Positions 1 through 11,074 of a stretch of 64,000 nt of DNA are shown here, piece after piece (the first letter of the stretch is position 1; the number at the start of each line of letters is the position of its first letter). Source of the DNA: Chlorops oryzae (taxonomy: Eukaryota > Arthropoda > Insecta > Diptera > Chloropidae); the NCBI GenBank assembly GCA_020466095.1, contig CM035806.1, positions 138,680,475 through 138,744,474 of the forward strand, in the 5' to 3' direction. Both the position numbers and the translations under genes were made by a program. The notes beneath the pieces are model-generated. The model was not told where the DNA came from, searched no databases, and worked only from the letters and a program-made list of their open reading frames with translations.

Positions 1-565
1 TCAATGATGACTTTGATCTCTTGCCGGCTTAAAGAACTGGAATATCATAATTTAAAATAATAATGAAAAAGTAATAATAATAAATCCTTTGTTTATACAC
101 CTACATTTCCCCAAAATGAAATTTTACTAATTCCAATTTAGTAAATATTACTACTATGTGTATGCAAACTGATATTCAAAATGAACTTCTTAAGATTTTT
201 TTAGTTTTTAATTTTTTCGTTTCGATTTTCCATTACGATCAAAATCGTTTTATGTTTATAAGAATAATTTTTTTAGGAACATTTTACGTAATGTTTCTCT
301 ACAAGAACTAATAAATAAGGTCTCTAATAATCAATTTGCTTAGACAAAAACTGTTAAGCGAAGAGTTAAAACCCATAAGGAAAATGATCAATAAAAATCT
401 TTTGATGTTTCGATTAAAGAAAATACCATTGTGTCATTTAAAAATATTTCGATGATAGTTTCAATTAGCTGCTCATAGCTATAGTGATGTCATAATTTTG
501 TTGAATTTTTAGCCTGTGAGAATTTAAATATTTTTATAATATATGTAATTAATATATATATATAT
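1..565. other. AT-rich spacer, nothing recognised
   Basis: No coding exon, RNA gene or repeat border could be recognised here. The sequence is very AT-rich and runs into a TA-rich stretch that borders the first MITE. Confidence 0.5.
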
Positions 566-815
566 ATCGCACCCTTGCTAATAAATCGGCACAACTCAAA
601 ATTTTTTTAATCAATTTTTTTTATGTTCGATTGCATTTTTCTGTAAGAAATCCAACTCCCAGAAAATTAACGCCTATATTGAATGATGCAGCAGTCGATT
701 GAGAGTAATATAAGTTTAGAAAAAATATTATTTCTCCTTAGTTTCAAGAGAGATTGAATGATTTTCGAAAAATGCGAAATTTTGAATTGTGCCGATTTAG
801 TAGCAAGGGTGCGAT
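566..815. mobile_element. MITE, ~250 bp, TA-flanked
   Basis: The ends are near-perfect inverted repeats of about 45 bp. The left end reads ATCGCACCCTTGCTA and the right end carries its complement TAGCAAGGGTGCGAT. Only two or three mismatches occur in the first 45 bp. Both sides abut TATATA, which fits insertion at TA as in Tc1/mariner-type MITEs. No coding capacity. The superfamily is an inference from the TA flank only. Confidence 0.75.
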
Positions 816-823
816 ATATATAT

Positions 824-1071
824 CTGTGGTCTTATGGAAGAGTAGCTTAAGTCGACTTAAGCTTAAAATGAGTTATTAATACCACCTGAATTCCCTTCAA
901 AGAGACGCATCATTAGGTAAAACCCTTGTCTTCGTAACATTCTTCTAGGAAAAGTTATTCAAGAAATAAAGTTCCGTTTGACATGGGAAGGTATATGAAA
1001 TGTAAAACTTTAAAGCTCTTTTTCTCGAAACAGCATTTTTCGACTTAAGCTACTCTTCCATAAGACCACAG
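824..1071. mobile_element. Second MITE, 248 bp
   Basis: A perfect 31-bp inverted repeat bounds the element: the left end starts CTGTGGTCTTATGG and the right end finishes CCATAAGACCACAG. It lies 8 bp after the previous MITE, separated only by alternating AT, and is flanked by ATAT on both sides. Noncoding. Its ends are unrelated to those of the neighbouring element, so these are two families inserted side by side in a TA run. Confidence 0.8.
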
Positions 1072-1508
1072 ATATAATATAAATACCATTCAATCGTGCG
1101 TGCCTATTATGTATTCCGACGGATCGAATCCGTTCGGATTTTTCAATTTTTTATAAATGAAAAAGAGACAGTCGCCCGAAAAATTTTGAAATTATCTTTC
1201 GGTGTTTCCTTTGCGTCTACATAGGTTAAAATCTAAACAGAGACGTTTTGTCAGGAAATCAGTTGATAAGTTTTGTTTTAAATGTTTTTATTTTTGTTTC
1301 AAATTTTTTTCGCACACAGCGTTTTTAGTCGTTCCACACTCTTTACCATTCAAAAACGGTTTTTACTGGTGAACCAGCTGCGTTTAAAAGCTTCTTGAAG
1401 TTCCTTCCGGAATGCTTGAACTTTAAAGCGGGTTTTCCTTTGAATAATTCCTTGCACTAGACGGACTGCTTACTATTTTACTGAGAAGTTTCTCGCTTTG
1501 ATTTTTTA
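1072..1508. other. Spacer, nothing recognised
   Basis: No gene, repeat border or RNA feature recognised. Confidence 0.4.
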
Positions 1509-2430
1509 TACCCAGCGTAAGCGGGGTATATTAGTTTTGTGCAAATCTTGTAACAGGGAGAATTAAGCTCCGGAGATATAGAAAAATATATATAGAAATG
1601 ATCAGGATCAAAAACTGAATCGATTTAGACATGTCCGTCTGTCCGTCCGTCCATCTGTCCGTCTGTCCGTCCGTCCGTGGTCGGATCTCCTCCGAAACGA
1701 CTAGACCAATCAAGTCGAAATTTGGCACACAGGTATATCGAGATCCGAGTATGATCCTAAGTAAAAATGGGAGACATCCGCCCACTGCCACGCCCACAAA
1801 TTAATTTATTGTGTTTTCAATAAAATGCTTGTAACTTGCGAACCACTCAACACATTCCATTGATAATTGGTGTGCTGGTAAAATACGAAAAGGGACATTT
1901 TTTTGCAAAAAATGGACGCCGCCCTCCTCGAGCCACGCCCACAAATAAGCCCAAAAATAAGGTCTTATCGTAACTTCCGAAGTAAACGGCGTAGAAGCTT
2001 CAAATTCGTAGCATAGGTTCACCAAAGCGAATGAAAGGTGTAGGAAAAAAATTTTTTTAGCCCGCCCACTGCCACGCCCACAAAAAAAGATTTTTCTTAA
2101 CTTCCGAAGTAAAAGGCGTAGAAGCTTCAAATTCGCAACATAGGTTCACCAAGGCGAATGAAAGGTGTAGGAAAAATTTTTTTTTAGCCCGCCCACTGCC
2201 ACGCCCACAAAAAAAGATTTTTCGTAACTTTCGAAGTAAAAGGCGTAGAAGCTTCAAATTCGCAACATAGGTTCACCAAGGCGAATGAAAGGTGTAGGGA
2301 AATAATTTATGTTGCCCTCCCACTGCCACGCCCACAAATAGAGAAGCAAAACATAGTGCGCTCATAATGTCGGGACGCTGGGTATTTCAAAGTCGGGCTT
2401 GACCGACTTTAGCTTTCTTACTTGTTATTT
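1509..2430 (+). mobile_element. Non-autonomous repeat element with CTTACTTGTT end
   Basis: The 5' end is a small hairpin (TATACCCAGCG then GGGGTATA). A run of CCGTCTGTCCGT follows, and the 3' end has the hairpin AAAGTCGG...CCGACTTT, then CTTTCTTACTTGTT. The same plan (TATACCC hairpin, ATGTCCGTCTGTCC-like block, terminal CTTACTTGTT) recurs at 51037-52121 and, reversed, at 5070-5560 and 62487-62860, so this is a dispersed family. A 3' hairpin near a short fixed terminus is reminiscent of Helitron/INE-1-like elements of flies, but that assignment is an inference. No protein is encoded; reverse-strand open frames here only reflect the tandem repeat. Confidence 0.7.
1789..2338. repeat. ~127-bp tandem repeat inside the element
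   Basis: The anchor CACGCCCACAAA starts at 1789, 1934, 2073, 2200 and 2327, giving periods of 145, 139, 127 and 127 bp. Units share CTTCCGAAGTAAA, GGCGTAGAAGCTTCAAATTC and GGTTCACCAA blocks. The last two units are nearly identical, so recent expansion by unequal exchange is likely. Confidence 0.85.
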
Positions 2431-2949
2431 ATTGTTTTTGACATGAAATTGAAATTGCATAATTTTAAAACTTAATAAGATTATTTTGTTAAAAGTTCTA
2501 AATACTTAAATTTCGAGCACGTTTCTTTGATCCGCCAGAAGAAATTAGGCGAACAAAAAGAAAAAAGCGAAATTTGAAAAACTCCGGCAAATCCTACTAA
2601 AATTAATAATAATGCCTCTTTGGCGAAAATTGCATTCTTTCGGGGGAAATATTTATTTAGAATAGGCCCGATTATTTCCTAGTCACTCTATGCCTTAGCT
2701 TAGCCTCTGATTGATCGCAGTAGGCATTTTGAAATCAAACGAATTTAACGTCGAAACTTTTTTTCCCAATTATTTACTCATAAATTTGGAAATAAAATTT
2801 TTAAGGAAATATTTTCATAAAATATTTTTTTTTTCATTTGGAACATATTTGATTATAAAATTTAGAAATTTCGCTGAATTTTCTTTTCTAATTGGCATTC
2901 ATTTGATTTGGTTCGATTTGATTTGGTATATAATTTTTGCACTCTTAAG
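2431..2949. other. Upstream region of the THEG-like gene
   Basis: AT-rich noncoding sequence between the repeat element and the start codon at 2950. No TATA box or initiator could be assigned with confidence. Confidence 0.4.
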
Positions 2950-4104
2950 ATGGAAATCAATTTCGATGTAGTTCCAAGTGTAACGCAATTAGTTAAACCA
3001 GTCGTCGAGGATCCGATCACAGTTAAGGATGAACTGCAAGCGGCAAGAGAATCGCTGGTGCAACGTACAACGACATGCGAGCCAATAAAGCCGATTTATA
3101 CGAGTCCACGTATAAAGAAGCATAAACTAGCGTATAAACTCTGTTGCATATGCCCAAAATATCGTTCACATTATTGCTGCAAGCATGTGGGTAATATCGT
3201 TGTCGATCGCGATATGCTCACGCAGGAGGAGCATATCTGCCATTTGGCGACACCCAAACGAAATTTCGGCGTTAGACGTCATATGCCGCGTTTCTATCAT
3301 AAGCGTATCGTTGTGTCCAATTGTACGGCACGCATCGCTGAATTGGCTCGACCCAATACAATACGTGTACAGGAGACAATCGATAATTTCCAGCATATAT
3401 TGAAGAGGAAACAGGTTAGGTCTTTGGCCAAATACATGACACCAAAATCGCAGATCCAGACCATGAAACTCTCGACTGCTTTAGAGTACATTCAAGAGGA
3501 AAGACGTTTGAAGCGCGTCCAGAAGCGGGTTGAGAAGAGACGCTGCATGAAAATGAAAAAGAAAATCATGGATCAGGAGCGAATGCAGATACAGCAACTA
3601 CTTTGTTTCCTTTTCGATGAGATGAAAGAGCACTTACTGGACGATCAATTCCTAATTAACGAAAAGTCGACACTGTTCGCTGTCATTTTGGAACAAATAA
3701 GAGAATTTACTGGTAAATCATTAAATTTCATTTATATTTTGACAACTTTGACACATACACATACATATATATATGCCTACATTCGCATTTGTATTTACCC
3801 ACTTGTAGAGCCCGATTTCTATACCTCGAGCAATTTGCGCCAGTATCAAACGATTCTTGCGAACAATATAACAGTTTGGATCAACAAGTTCATTGCGAGC
3901 TTGAACATTCAACTCACACCATTGACGAAACCGGCCGAGCGTCCCGTCCATGATCCATTCTTGCCCGTTAGCGACTATATCAGCCAATCGGAAAGAAGTG
4001 AAGAGGCATACATACCTATGGAGGAGACGAAATTCCCCGAAGAGAATTACGAGGGTGGCGGTGAGAATACTGAAGAGGAAGTTAAAAATATCGACGACCA
4101 GTAA
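2950..4104 (+). CDS. THEG/SPMAP2-repeat-like protein, probably testis-specific
   Basis: Two exons, 2950-3712 and 3809-4104. The 96-bp intron has a GTAAAT donor and a TTGTAG acceptor, and its length is a multiple of three, so an unspliced frame would run straight through it. The spliced protein is about 352 aa. I start at 2950 (MEINFDVVP); an in-frame ATG at 2908 is possible but its residues look like untranslated sequence. The middle of the protein repeats a motif of the form R-I-x-x-L-A-x-P-[KN], as in HLATPKRNF and RIAELARPN, which resembles the THEG repeat of testis-expressed proteins (SPMAP2). A basic helical stretch (EERRLKRVQKRVEKRR) and an acidic Glu-rich tail follow. A polyadenylation signal lies at 4224-4229. 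Being a gene is well supported; the family is a moderate-confidence match by eye. Confidence 0.7.
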   Translation: MEINFDVVPSVTQLVKPVVEDPITVKDELQAARESLVQRTTTCEPIKPIYTSPRIKKHKLAYKLCCICPKYRSHYCCKHVGNIVVDRDMLTQEEHICHLATPKRNFGVRRHMPRFYHKRIVVSNCTARIAELARPNTIRVQETIDNFQHILKRKQVRSLAKYMTPKSQIQTMKLSTALEYIQEERRLKRVQKRVEKRRCMKMKKKIMDQERMQIQQLLCFLFDEMKEHLLDDQFLINEKSTLFAVILEQIREFTGKSLNFIYILTTLTHTHTYIYAYIRICIYPLVEPDFYTSSNLRQYQTILANNITVWINKFIASLNIQLTPLTKPAERPVHDPFLPVSDYISQSERSEEAYIPMEETKFPEENYEGGGENTEEEVKNIDDQ

Positions 4105-4223
4105 TGATCATCGTCCTTGTGTTTCTCCGATTCCCCCGTCTGCGGTTATAATTTTTCACGTGGTTTTAAGTAAATTTCTTTAAGCTCTTAGTGCAAGCCA
4201 AATTGTATTAAATTCTAAAATAA

Positions 4224-4229
4224 AATAAA
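4224..4229 (+). terminator. Polyadenylation signal AATAAA
   Basis: Canonical AATAAA about 120 bp after the stop of the THEG-like gene, shortly before a T-rich run. Likely 3' end of that transcript. Confidence 0.55.
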
Positions 4230-4272
4230 TCTCTGGGCTTATAGGTTTTTTTTTTTTTTTTTTACTTTACAA

Positions 4273-4560
4273 CAGTGTTGCCAGGTAGCTCCCCCTAAAA
4301 CTACTCCTTAACGCCCCCCAGATTCGAAATGTGCCCCTAAAAAGTACAATATTCGAAATGAAAAAAGTAATTTGGAAAGAACAACAACAAATTTGACAGA
4401 TTTTCTATATCAAACACTTTAAACTTCGCACAATTTTTGTTTATACATATATATCATAAGCGCCTAAAATTCTCCTAGGAAAATTTGTTCCCCTAAACGA
4501 CCCCCTAAAAGTAGGAAAACCCCTAAATCTAGGGGGAAAACCCCTAATCTGGCAACACTG
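4273..4560. mobile_element. hAT-type MITE, 288 bp, perfect 8-bp TSD
   Basis: Bounded by perfect 12-bp inverted ends CAGTGTTGCCAG / CTGGCAACACTG. The 8 bp on each side are identical: CTTTACAA at 4265-4272 and 4561-4568. An 8-bp duplication with CAGTG ends is diagnostic of hAT elements. The interior is noncoding, with C-rich runs (CCCCCTAAAA, CCCCTAAATC). Confidence 0.92.
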
Positions 4561-4612
4561 CTTTACAATTTTAGTCAGTCTATCAGCCCTATTCCAAATG
4601 AATATTCCACGG

Positions 4613-4764
4613 CAGTGCCGTAGCAATTCTGTTTTGCGTGAGGGGGAAAAATTATTTTTCCAATTTGCGCGGGGGGAATAATTTTTTCAATTTTATTCAT
4701 GGGCAAAAACAAAAATGCGTGGGGGGCAAAGCCCCCTCTTGCCTCTATGGTTGCTACGGCACTG
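4613..4764 (+). mobile_element. hAT MITE family A, copy 1 (152 bp)
   Basis: Ends are CAGTGCCGTAGCAA / TTGCTACGGCACTG. The target-site duplication TTCCACGG is perfect (4605-4612 and 4765-4772). Homologous copies lie at 18411-18654 and 27224-27382. This copy lacks about 90 bp of central sequence present in the 18411 copy. The interior is G-rich on this strand (GCGTGGGGGGCAAAG). Noncoding. Confidence 0.93.
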
Positions 4765-5069
4765 TTCCACGGGAGTTTTTTCCCCAAAAATTTTTCTTCG
4801 CGTAAAAAAGGAAGTGTTCTAAACATCAATAAAGAAAAGAACGTTATGATCTCTGCTTATAAATGTTCGAAACTCTTGGTCTCTTGATGTTCTCTTCCCA
4901 ATGTGCTTAGAAAGAGAATTTTTTTTCTTCGAATCCGGACGAAAAAATTCCCCGGGAATGTTTACAATCGGCCTGTATATTTATTCACTTGGGTATTTTA
5001 CTTTTTGAGAATCGAAAATCAAGTCTAGAAGCGGAAACGGCTTCAATTATTGCCCCTTAAAAAAATTGT

Positions 5070-5560
5070 ATAACCAAACTCAAGCTTTGAAGTTTCTTCG
5101 CTTTTTACTTCGCAAGTAACAAAAAAAAAAAAAAAAACTCCGTTAGTGGGCGTGGAAGTGAGCGCGGACGGACCACATAAATATTTCTCCCACACCTTTC
5201 ATTCGGGTTGGTGGTCAACCTACGTTTCGAAGTTGAAGCTTCTACGCTTTTTACTTCGCGTGGTAGCATAGCTCAGGGCTCGCAGCCGATGCTCTTTTTT
5301 TTTCTATTACCTTATAATTTTAATTATAAGTTAATAATGTCTTGTAAATAAATAAATACTTCACGTGGTAAAAAAAAATCTACATTTTTGGGCGGGCTAT
5401 TTGCACTTTGGATCGTTCTCAGGGTCTGACATACCTCGGTATCAAATTTTGACGTGATGTGATTGGTCCAGGCGTTTGGAAGGATATTTGACCATAGACA
5501 GACGGACATGTCTAAATCGATTCAGTTTTCGATCCTGATCAAGAATATCAGCCCTATGTT
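5070..5560 (-). mobile_element. Degenerate reversed copy of the CTTACTTGTT family
   Basis: The complement of the 127-bp repeat unit is visible at about 5080-5255 (GAAGCTTCTACGCTTTTTACTTCG-like, and CACACCTTTCATTCG). The complement of the GACATGTCTAAATCGATTCAGTTT block lies near 5505-5530. Both terminal hairpins are missing or eroded, so this is an old truncated copy in minus orientation. Confidence 0.6.
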
Positions 5561-5570
5561 TGCATGTGTT

Positions 5571-6089
5571 GAATATCTGCTGGAGTTTCTGCGCTGTTGG
5601 AAATCGGGCATAAGTTACATTTGATCGCTGATCGATTTTTATACAGCCCTATTGAGAGGAAAATGCGAGAGCAACATGGCTCTTACCCGCCCATTCGGTG
5701 CATAAATTTGACCATCTCAAAGAAAGAATACATATTTATTTAGAACTCCTAATTGAGCTAATTCTGAGATGTCACACTCGCCACTGCGACTCGTGATCAA
5801 TTTAAGATGACACAGAGAATAAAATCCCTTTTTTAGTTGCGTAGTCCTTAATTTTCGAGTTATAACTGTGATAGAAATTTAAACCTATAAAAAAAAAAAT
5901 GTACATCAAATATTTTTTCATCTCACGAGTTAAATTAACTGATGACTGGAAAAGAGAAAAGAAACAAAAATAAAATGAAATCATATATATATAAGAGCCT
6001 TGACAAAAACGCAAGTTTTTTAATCATTTTCTCACAAATTTAAATTTATATAATTCATTGCTTGCTACAGTGCTTTTAACATATAAAAG
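5571..6089. other. 3' flank of neurocalcin gene
   Basis: AT-rich noncoding DNA downstream of the Nca stop codon on the minus strand, probably including its 3' untranslated region. No other feature recognised. Confidence 0.45.
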
Positions 6090-7044
<955 letters not shown>

Positions 7045-7072
7045 CTTTTTTCAAACATCCTTTGGAATTGGC

Positions 7073-7926
7073 CTGAAATTTAATGCAAGAAACACAATTC
7101 AAATTAAACGCCGTTATTAAGTACAGTAAACTGAAAATACTGATATTCTTCCAAGTCGCCTAAAGGTATGCAATAATGAACGAATGCATCAACAATGAAC
7201 ATTATTTAGAAGAAAAATAAAAATGTCATCATCAGCAGTTATTTGTGTTTTTACGTTTGTCGGCATGAATTCAAATTAATTTATTTTCTTTCACTTCAGT
7301 TTTGATCATCTTCAAATCCATATATTTGAACGAATTGACTCGGCTACTTTATTTTTTTTTTTTTTTTTTTTTTAGTTCTCCCAAAATCATGCACTACTAT
7401 TTTCATTGAATGTTAAAACAAATATAAAATAAAAATAAAAAAAAACTCTCCGTTGCGTATATAAATTTTTAAGAATCGATTAGTAGCGTTCCCGCTGTAT
7501 TTTAGTTTTTGTCTCAATTTAGCAAACATGTCATAATTTTCGGATAATGAGGCAACAAAAAAAACGGGAAGAAGCAATCGAAACAATGGAAATATGTGAA
7601 AAGAAGAAGAGGAAATTCGCTTTCTTATAGAGGATATAAAATATGAAATCTAATTTGAAAAGAAAAAAATATCAAATTGTCTTTTAGATTATGAATATGA
7701 AGAAGAATTCACTTACTTTTTGACATGCCAAACAAAACCTTTTTTTTTTTTTATACATATTCCAATTTTGAGAACAGCGATTTAAGGAAAGAAGAAGAAA
7801 AACTACACGCAAACCGATCATTTATTTATGAGATATTTTAGCTCTTTATTTAAGAAATGTAAATTTATAAATTTTTATGATATAAAGGATTTAATGAAAT
7901 ACACACACACAGATATATTTTTGAAT
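7073..7926. other. Spacer between the two calcium sensor genes
   Basis: About 850 bp of AT-rich sequence with poly-T and poly-A runs. It must hold the 5' noncoding part of Nca and the 3' untranslated region of the upstream sensor, but I cannot place exact borders. No coding exon seen. Confidence 0.5.
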
Positions 7927-8638
7927 TTATGGAGCCAACATCTTAGACAATTCTTCGTCTTGAAGACATCCTTTTAGAAACTCTTCTTGAGTTAATTGAC
8001 CGTCATTGTTTTCGTCCATTTTTGCAAAAATATTTTTTGCTCTTTCTTCTGCAGAATCAGCTGGCCGATTTGATGAACATGCACCGAGCATGTCGTATAT
8101 AGCCTTTAAAAAATTATTTAAAAAAATATACAAAAAAAAAAAAAAAATAAAGAGAAAATTACGCATTTAAAAAAGATGTCTTTAAGCATATTTTAGTCTT
8201 CGGGATCAAAATGTTTACTTAAGTTAAAAAATATTTTACAATTTTCAATATACATAAAAATGACTTTTAATCCTTTCGCCTTTTTAATATATTTTTTTTT
8301 TTCTGATAGACTGATAGCCCTAATAAAGCTTTCGTTCAATTATTTTTATATACTGACTTATTTACATAGGCGCTAAAAGCATTCACTGCCTTAGCCTTTA
8401 ATCGATCAAAAAAGATGTACGGGGATGTGCTCCGAAATGAACGGTAATGTCGACTAGACATTAAATTAGTCCAAGGATCATGAAGATCTAGTTTGGACCT
8501 AGTTTAATCTTTTCCATTTGATAATAAGAATATTTATTTATAGTCGCGATATAGAATGATTAAGTAAATATTCTGTGGAAATGGCTCTTAGGGTGCATGA
8601 AATTTCCAAAATCGTCAATTTTTGACGACATGCCGGTT

Positions 8639-8669
<31 letters not shown>

Positions 8670-11074
8670 GTATGGAGCAACTTTAAGAATTAATTAATCT
8701 TTAACCAAACACTTTAGGATCAATACCTTTAGGAATTGGGAGCTTTAGGAATCTACTAGATCGATTGCTTTTTGGAATCGAGTGCTTTCTAAAGTATCGA
8801 CTCTAGTCGAATCGACGACATACAAGTAACATTTGCATAAAAGAAGAAGAAAAACATGGAGCTTACTTAGTGACCGTCAGAAGAAGAAAATGGAATATCT
8901 CCACGAACTATTAGTTTCAAAGTTTTATAGCACTCCTAAAGCGACAACTTTTTCATATAACAGAAAAAAAAAAAAAAAAATTACAAATATTTGACTTTGT
9001 TTCTTTGAATTACCTGTACGATTTTGGTCATTTCTTGAATATCAATAACGCCATTTCCGTCCACATCATACATCCTAAACGCCCATTTTAATTTCTCCTC
9101 AGGCGTACCACTCGATGTTACATCAATCGCAAGAAGAAATTCCTAAAATTGTTTTTTTCATTAATTTTTTTCATTTCATTCAAAAATTATTTATTTAAAT
9201 ATCTACTTTAACCAATTTAAATAAGCTTAGTCAAGCCGCCGTAAATTGAATAGAATTGTGCATTTGAATACCTATTTTGCCTTCCATGATTGACTTTTTT
9301 CTTAACTTCAAATCAATTCTCTTAAAAAACGGTTAATTAAATTGGGCCTTAGCTCAGCTGGAGTTTCTTTTTTTTTTTTTTTACAGTCCTAAAATAAAGG
9401 AAAATGAAATGAAACATAAGATAATTGAAAAAAAAAAAAAAAAAAAAAAAAGAAATCTATTAACATTGCTTTTAAAAACTTAATTAAATCATAATTAAAT
9501 CAGTGAAGCTCCCAACAGAGACGGCAACATTTACAGTGGTCTAATTAAATAAAATTTTATAAATACATAGCCTGAATGCATTTAAGTCGAAGTTTTGTGT
9601 GAACTTACGAAGAGCAAAGAAATTTGTGCCACAATGCGTAAATGAACATAACTAAATATGTTGTGTTATGTTATGTTACGTTAAATTACTTTATGTATGT
9701 ATGTATGTAGTATGTATGTATGTATGTATGTATGTATGTATGTATGTATGTATGTATGTATGTATGTATGTATGTATGTATGTATGTATGTATGTATGTA
9801 TGTATGTATGTATGTATGTATGTATGTATGTATGTATGTATGTGTATGTGTATGTATGTATTATATGTATGTATGCATATGTATGTACATATATGTATGT
9901 GTATGTTTGTATGCATGCATGTATGTATGTATTTTTTAAACGCTACGCCCATTTGAAAAAATCGAAAATAAATCAAAGTAAATTCAAAAAAATAATTTGC
10001 TGCAAAAATTAATTAATTAAACGATTGAAGGCTTGGCTACATAAACTGTGCACTGAATTCCTTTTCTCTTTTTCTCGTTTATTTTATTTTATTTTTTTTT
10101 TTCTTGCTTGAATTTATTTTCCTATTTGCTTTATCTGTTCTATTTTTCAATTGTTTTTTTTTTTTTTTTTTTTTTGTGACGATGGGTAGGCACGGCAGGT
10201 CAGCATTAAAAATAGACAAGATTCACGATGCGAAATTTAAAAAGGCCCAACAAGTTTCAATAACTATGCTGCCCCTTCCCGATGACTCGCCGCCTGCCGC
10301 GCTGCTTCTCCATTCTCCTTTCATGGGAGGATACCCGCCTTGCCTTTTCTTCTGTCACTGTTGTCGCTTTTGATTTTCAACTGTTGCCCAAGAGCACTCT
10401 CATCGGCGCACAAGTTCGAATCGGTTTAAACAGTTCTATGTAACCATAGAACTATGTAGCCATCATGTACATATGTACGGGTGCACTCATGGAAAAAAGT
10501 TAAATCCATTAGGTACACACAAACATACGGACATACGTATGAACATAGACATACAGACATTCGAACGACCATCATTGAATGCGTTGCATTAACATAACAA
10601 TTGATACAGGAAGGAAGGACGGAAGGAAGGAAGGAAGGAAGGCAGGAGGCAGGCGGCAGTGGTCGCATGGACGCATTGAGCCGCGTTGAGCGAAAGCGTG
10701 GGAACTTACCTTGAAGTCGATGTAGCCATTTTTATCCATATCAAAAGTCCGGAATACATGGTCACAGAATTCCTCCGCATTTCCAGAAGGGAAAAACATT
10801 TTATACATATCAACAAATTTCGCTGGGGTTAGCCGACCATTTGGGCAGTCTTGCTGTTAAGTTTTTTTTTTTTTTGGTTTTGTTTGTTTGTTTTTTTTTT
10901 TTTTCCATAAAAGAAACGAATTTTAATTTTAAATTAATAAATTAAAATTGTATATGTACTTACCTTGAATCCCTTGTACCATTCCTTGATGGTAGCTTCG
11001 TCATAACGGGTGTGAGATTTTAAAAACTCCATATCCTCTTTTGTTAAGCGATCCTTACTACTTAGACAGCCCAT
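7927..11074 (-). CDS. CG7646: Hippocalcin-like neuronal calcium sensor (CG7646 type)
   Basis: Four exons on the minus strand: 11074-10964, 10853-10710, 9142-9014 and 8103-7927. All introns are phase 0 with GT-AG borders; total 186 aa. N-terminus is MGCLSSKD, with Gly2 for myristoylation and Cys3 possibly acylated. EF1 is degenerate ([11 protein letters not shown]). EF2 (75-86, [12 protein letters not shown]), EF3 (111-122, [12 protein letters not shown]) and EF4 (158-169, [12 protein letters not shown]) look functional. It ends ELSKMLAP. The match to the Drosophila CG7646 protein is from memory but very close. The last intron sits at the same place as in Nca (before AIY-[DK]-M), while the earlier ones differ. 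The second intron is long and contains a large TATG microsatellite. Likely role: calcium-dependent regulation in neurons; targets are not deducible. Confidence 0.95.
9690..9946. repeat. (TATG)n microsatellite
   Basis: Almost pure TATG repeats, uninterrupted for about 130 bp from 9711 to 9841, then degenerate with TGTATG and CATA variants to about 9946. It lies in the second intron of the CG7646-like gene. Open frames on both strands (repeating MYVC or IHTY) are by-products and not genes. Confidence 0.97.
10606..10660. repeat. GGAA-type simple repeat
   Basis: Degenerate GGAA / GGCA repeats just downstream of the third exon of the CG7646-like gene (minus strand), inside its intron. Confidence 0.8.

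Noticed and set aside
1801..2257. Two similar minus-strand open frames (KLLRLLLRKLRKIFFCGRGSG)
   Set aside because: They come from the 127-bp tandem repeat inside a transposon-like element.
5261..5300. tRNA-like TAGCATAGCTCAGGGCTC followed by T-run
   Set aside because: Only a box A-like string; no box B and no acceptor stem.
9345..9375. GGGCCTTAGCTCAGCTGGAG, tRNA box A-like
   Set aside because: No box B or cloverleaf downstream; poly-T follows immediately.
9668..10012. Open frames on both strands rich in MYVC or IHTY
   Set aside because: They are translations of the TATG microsatellite.
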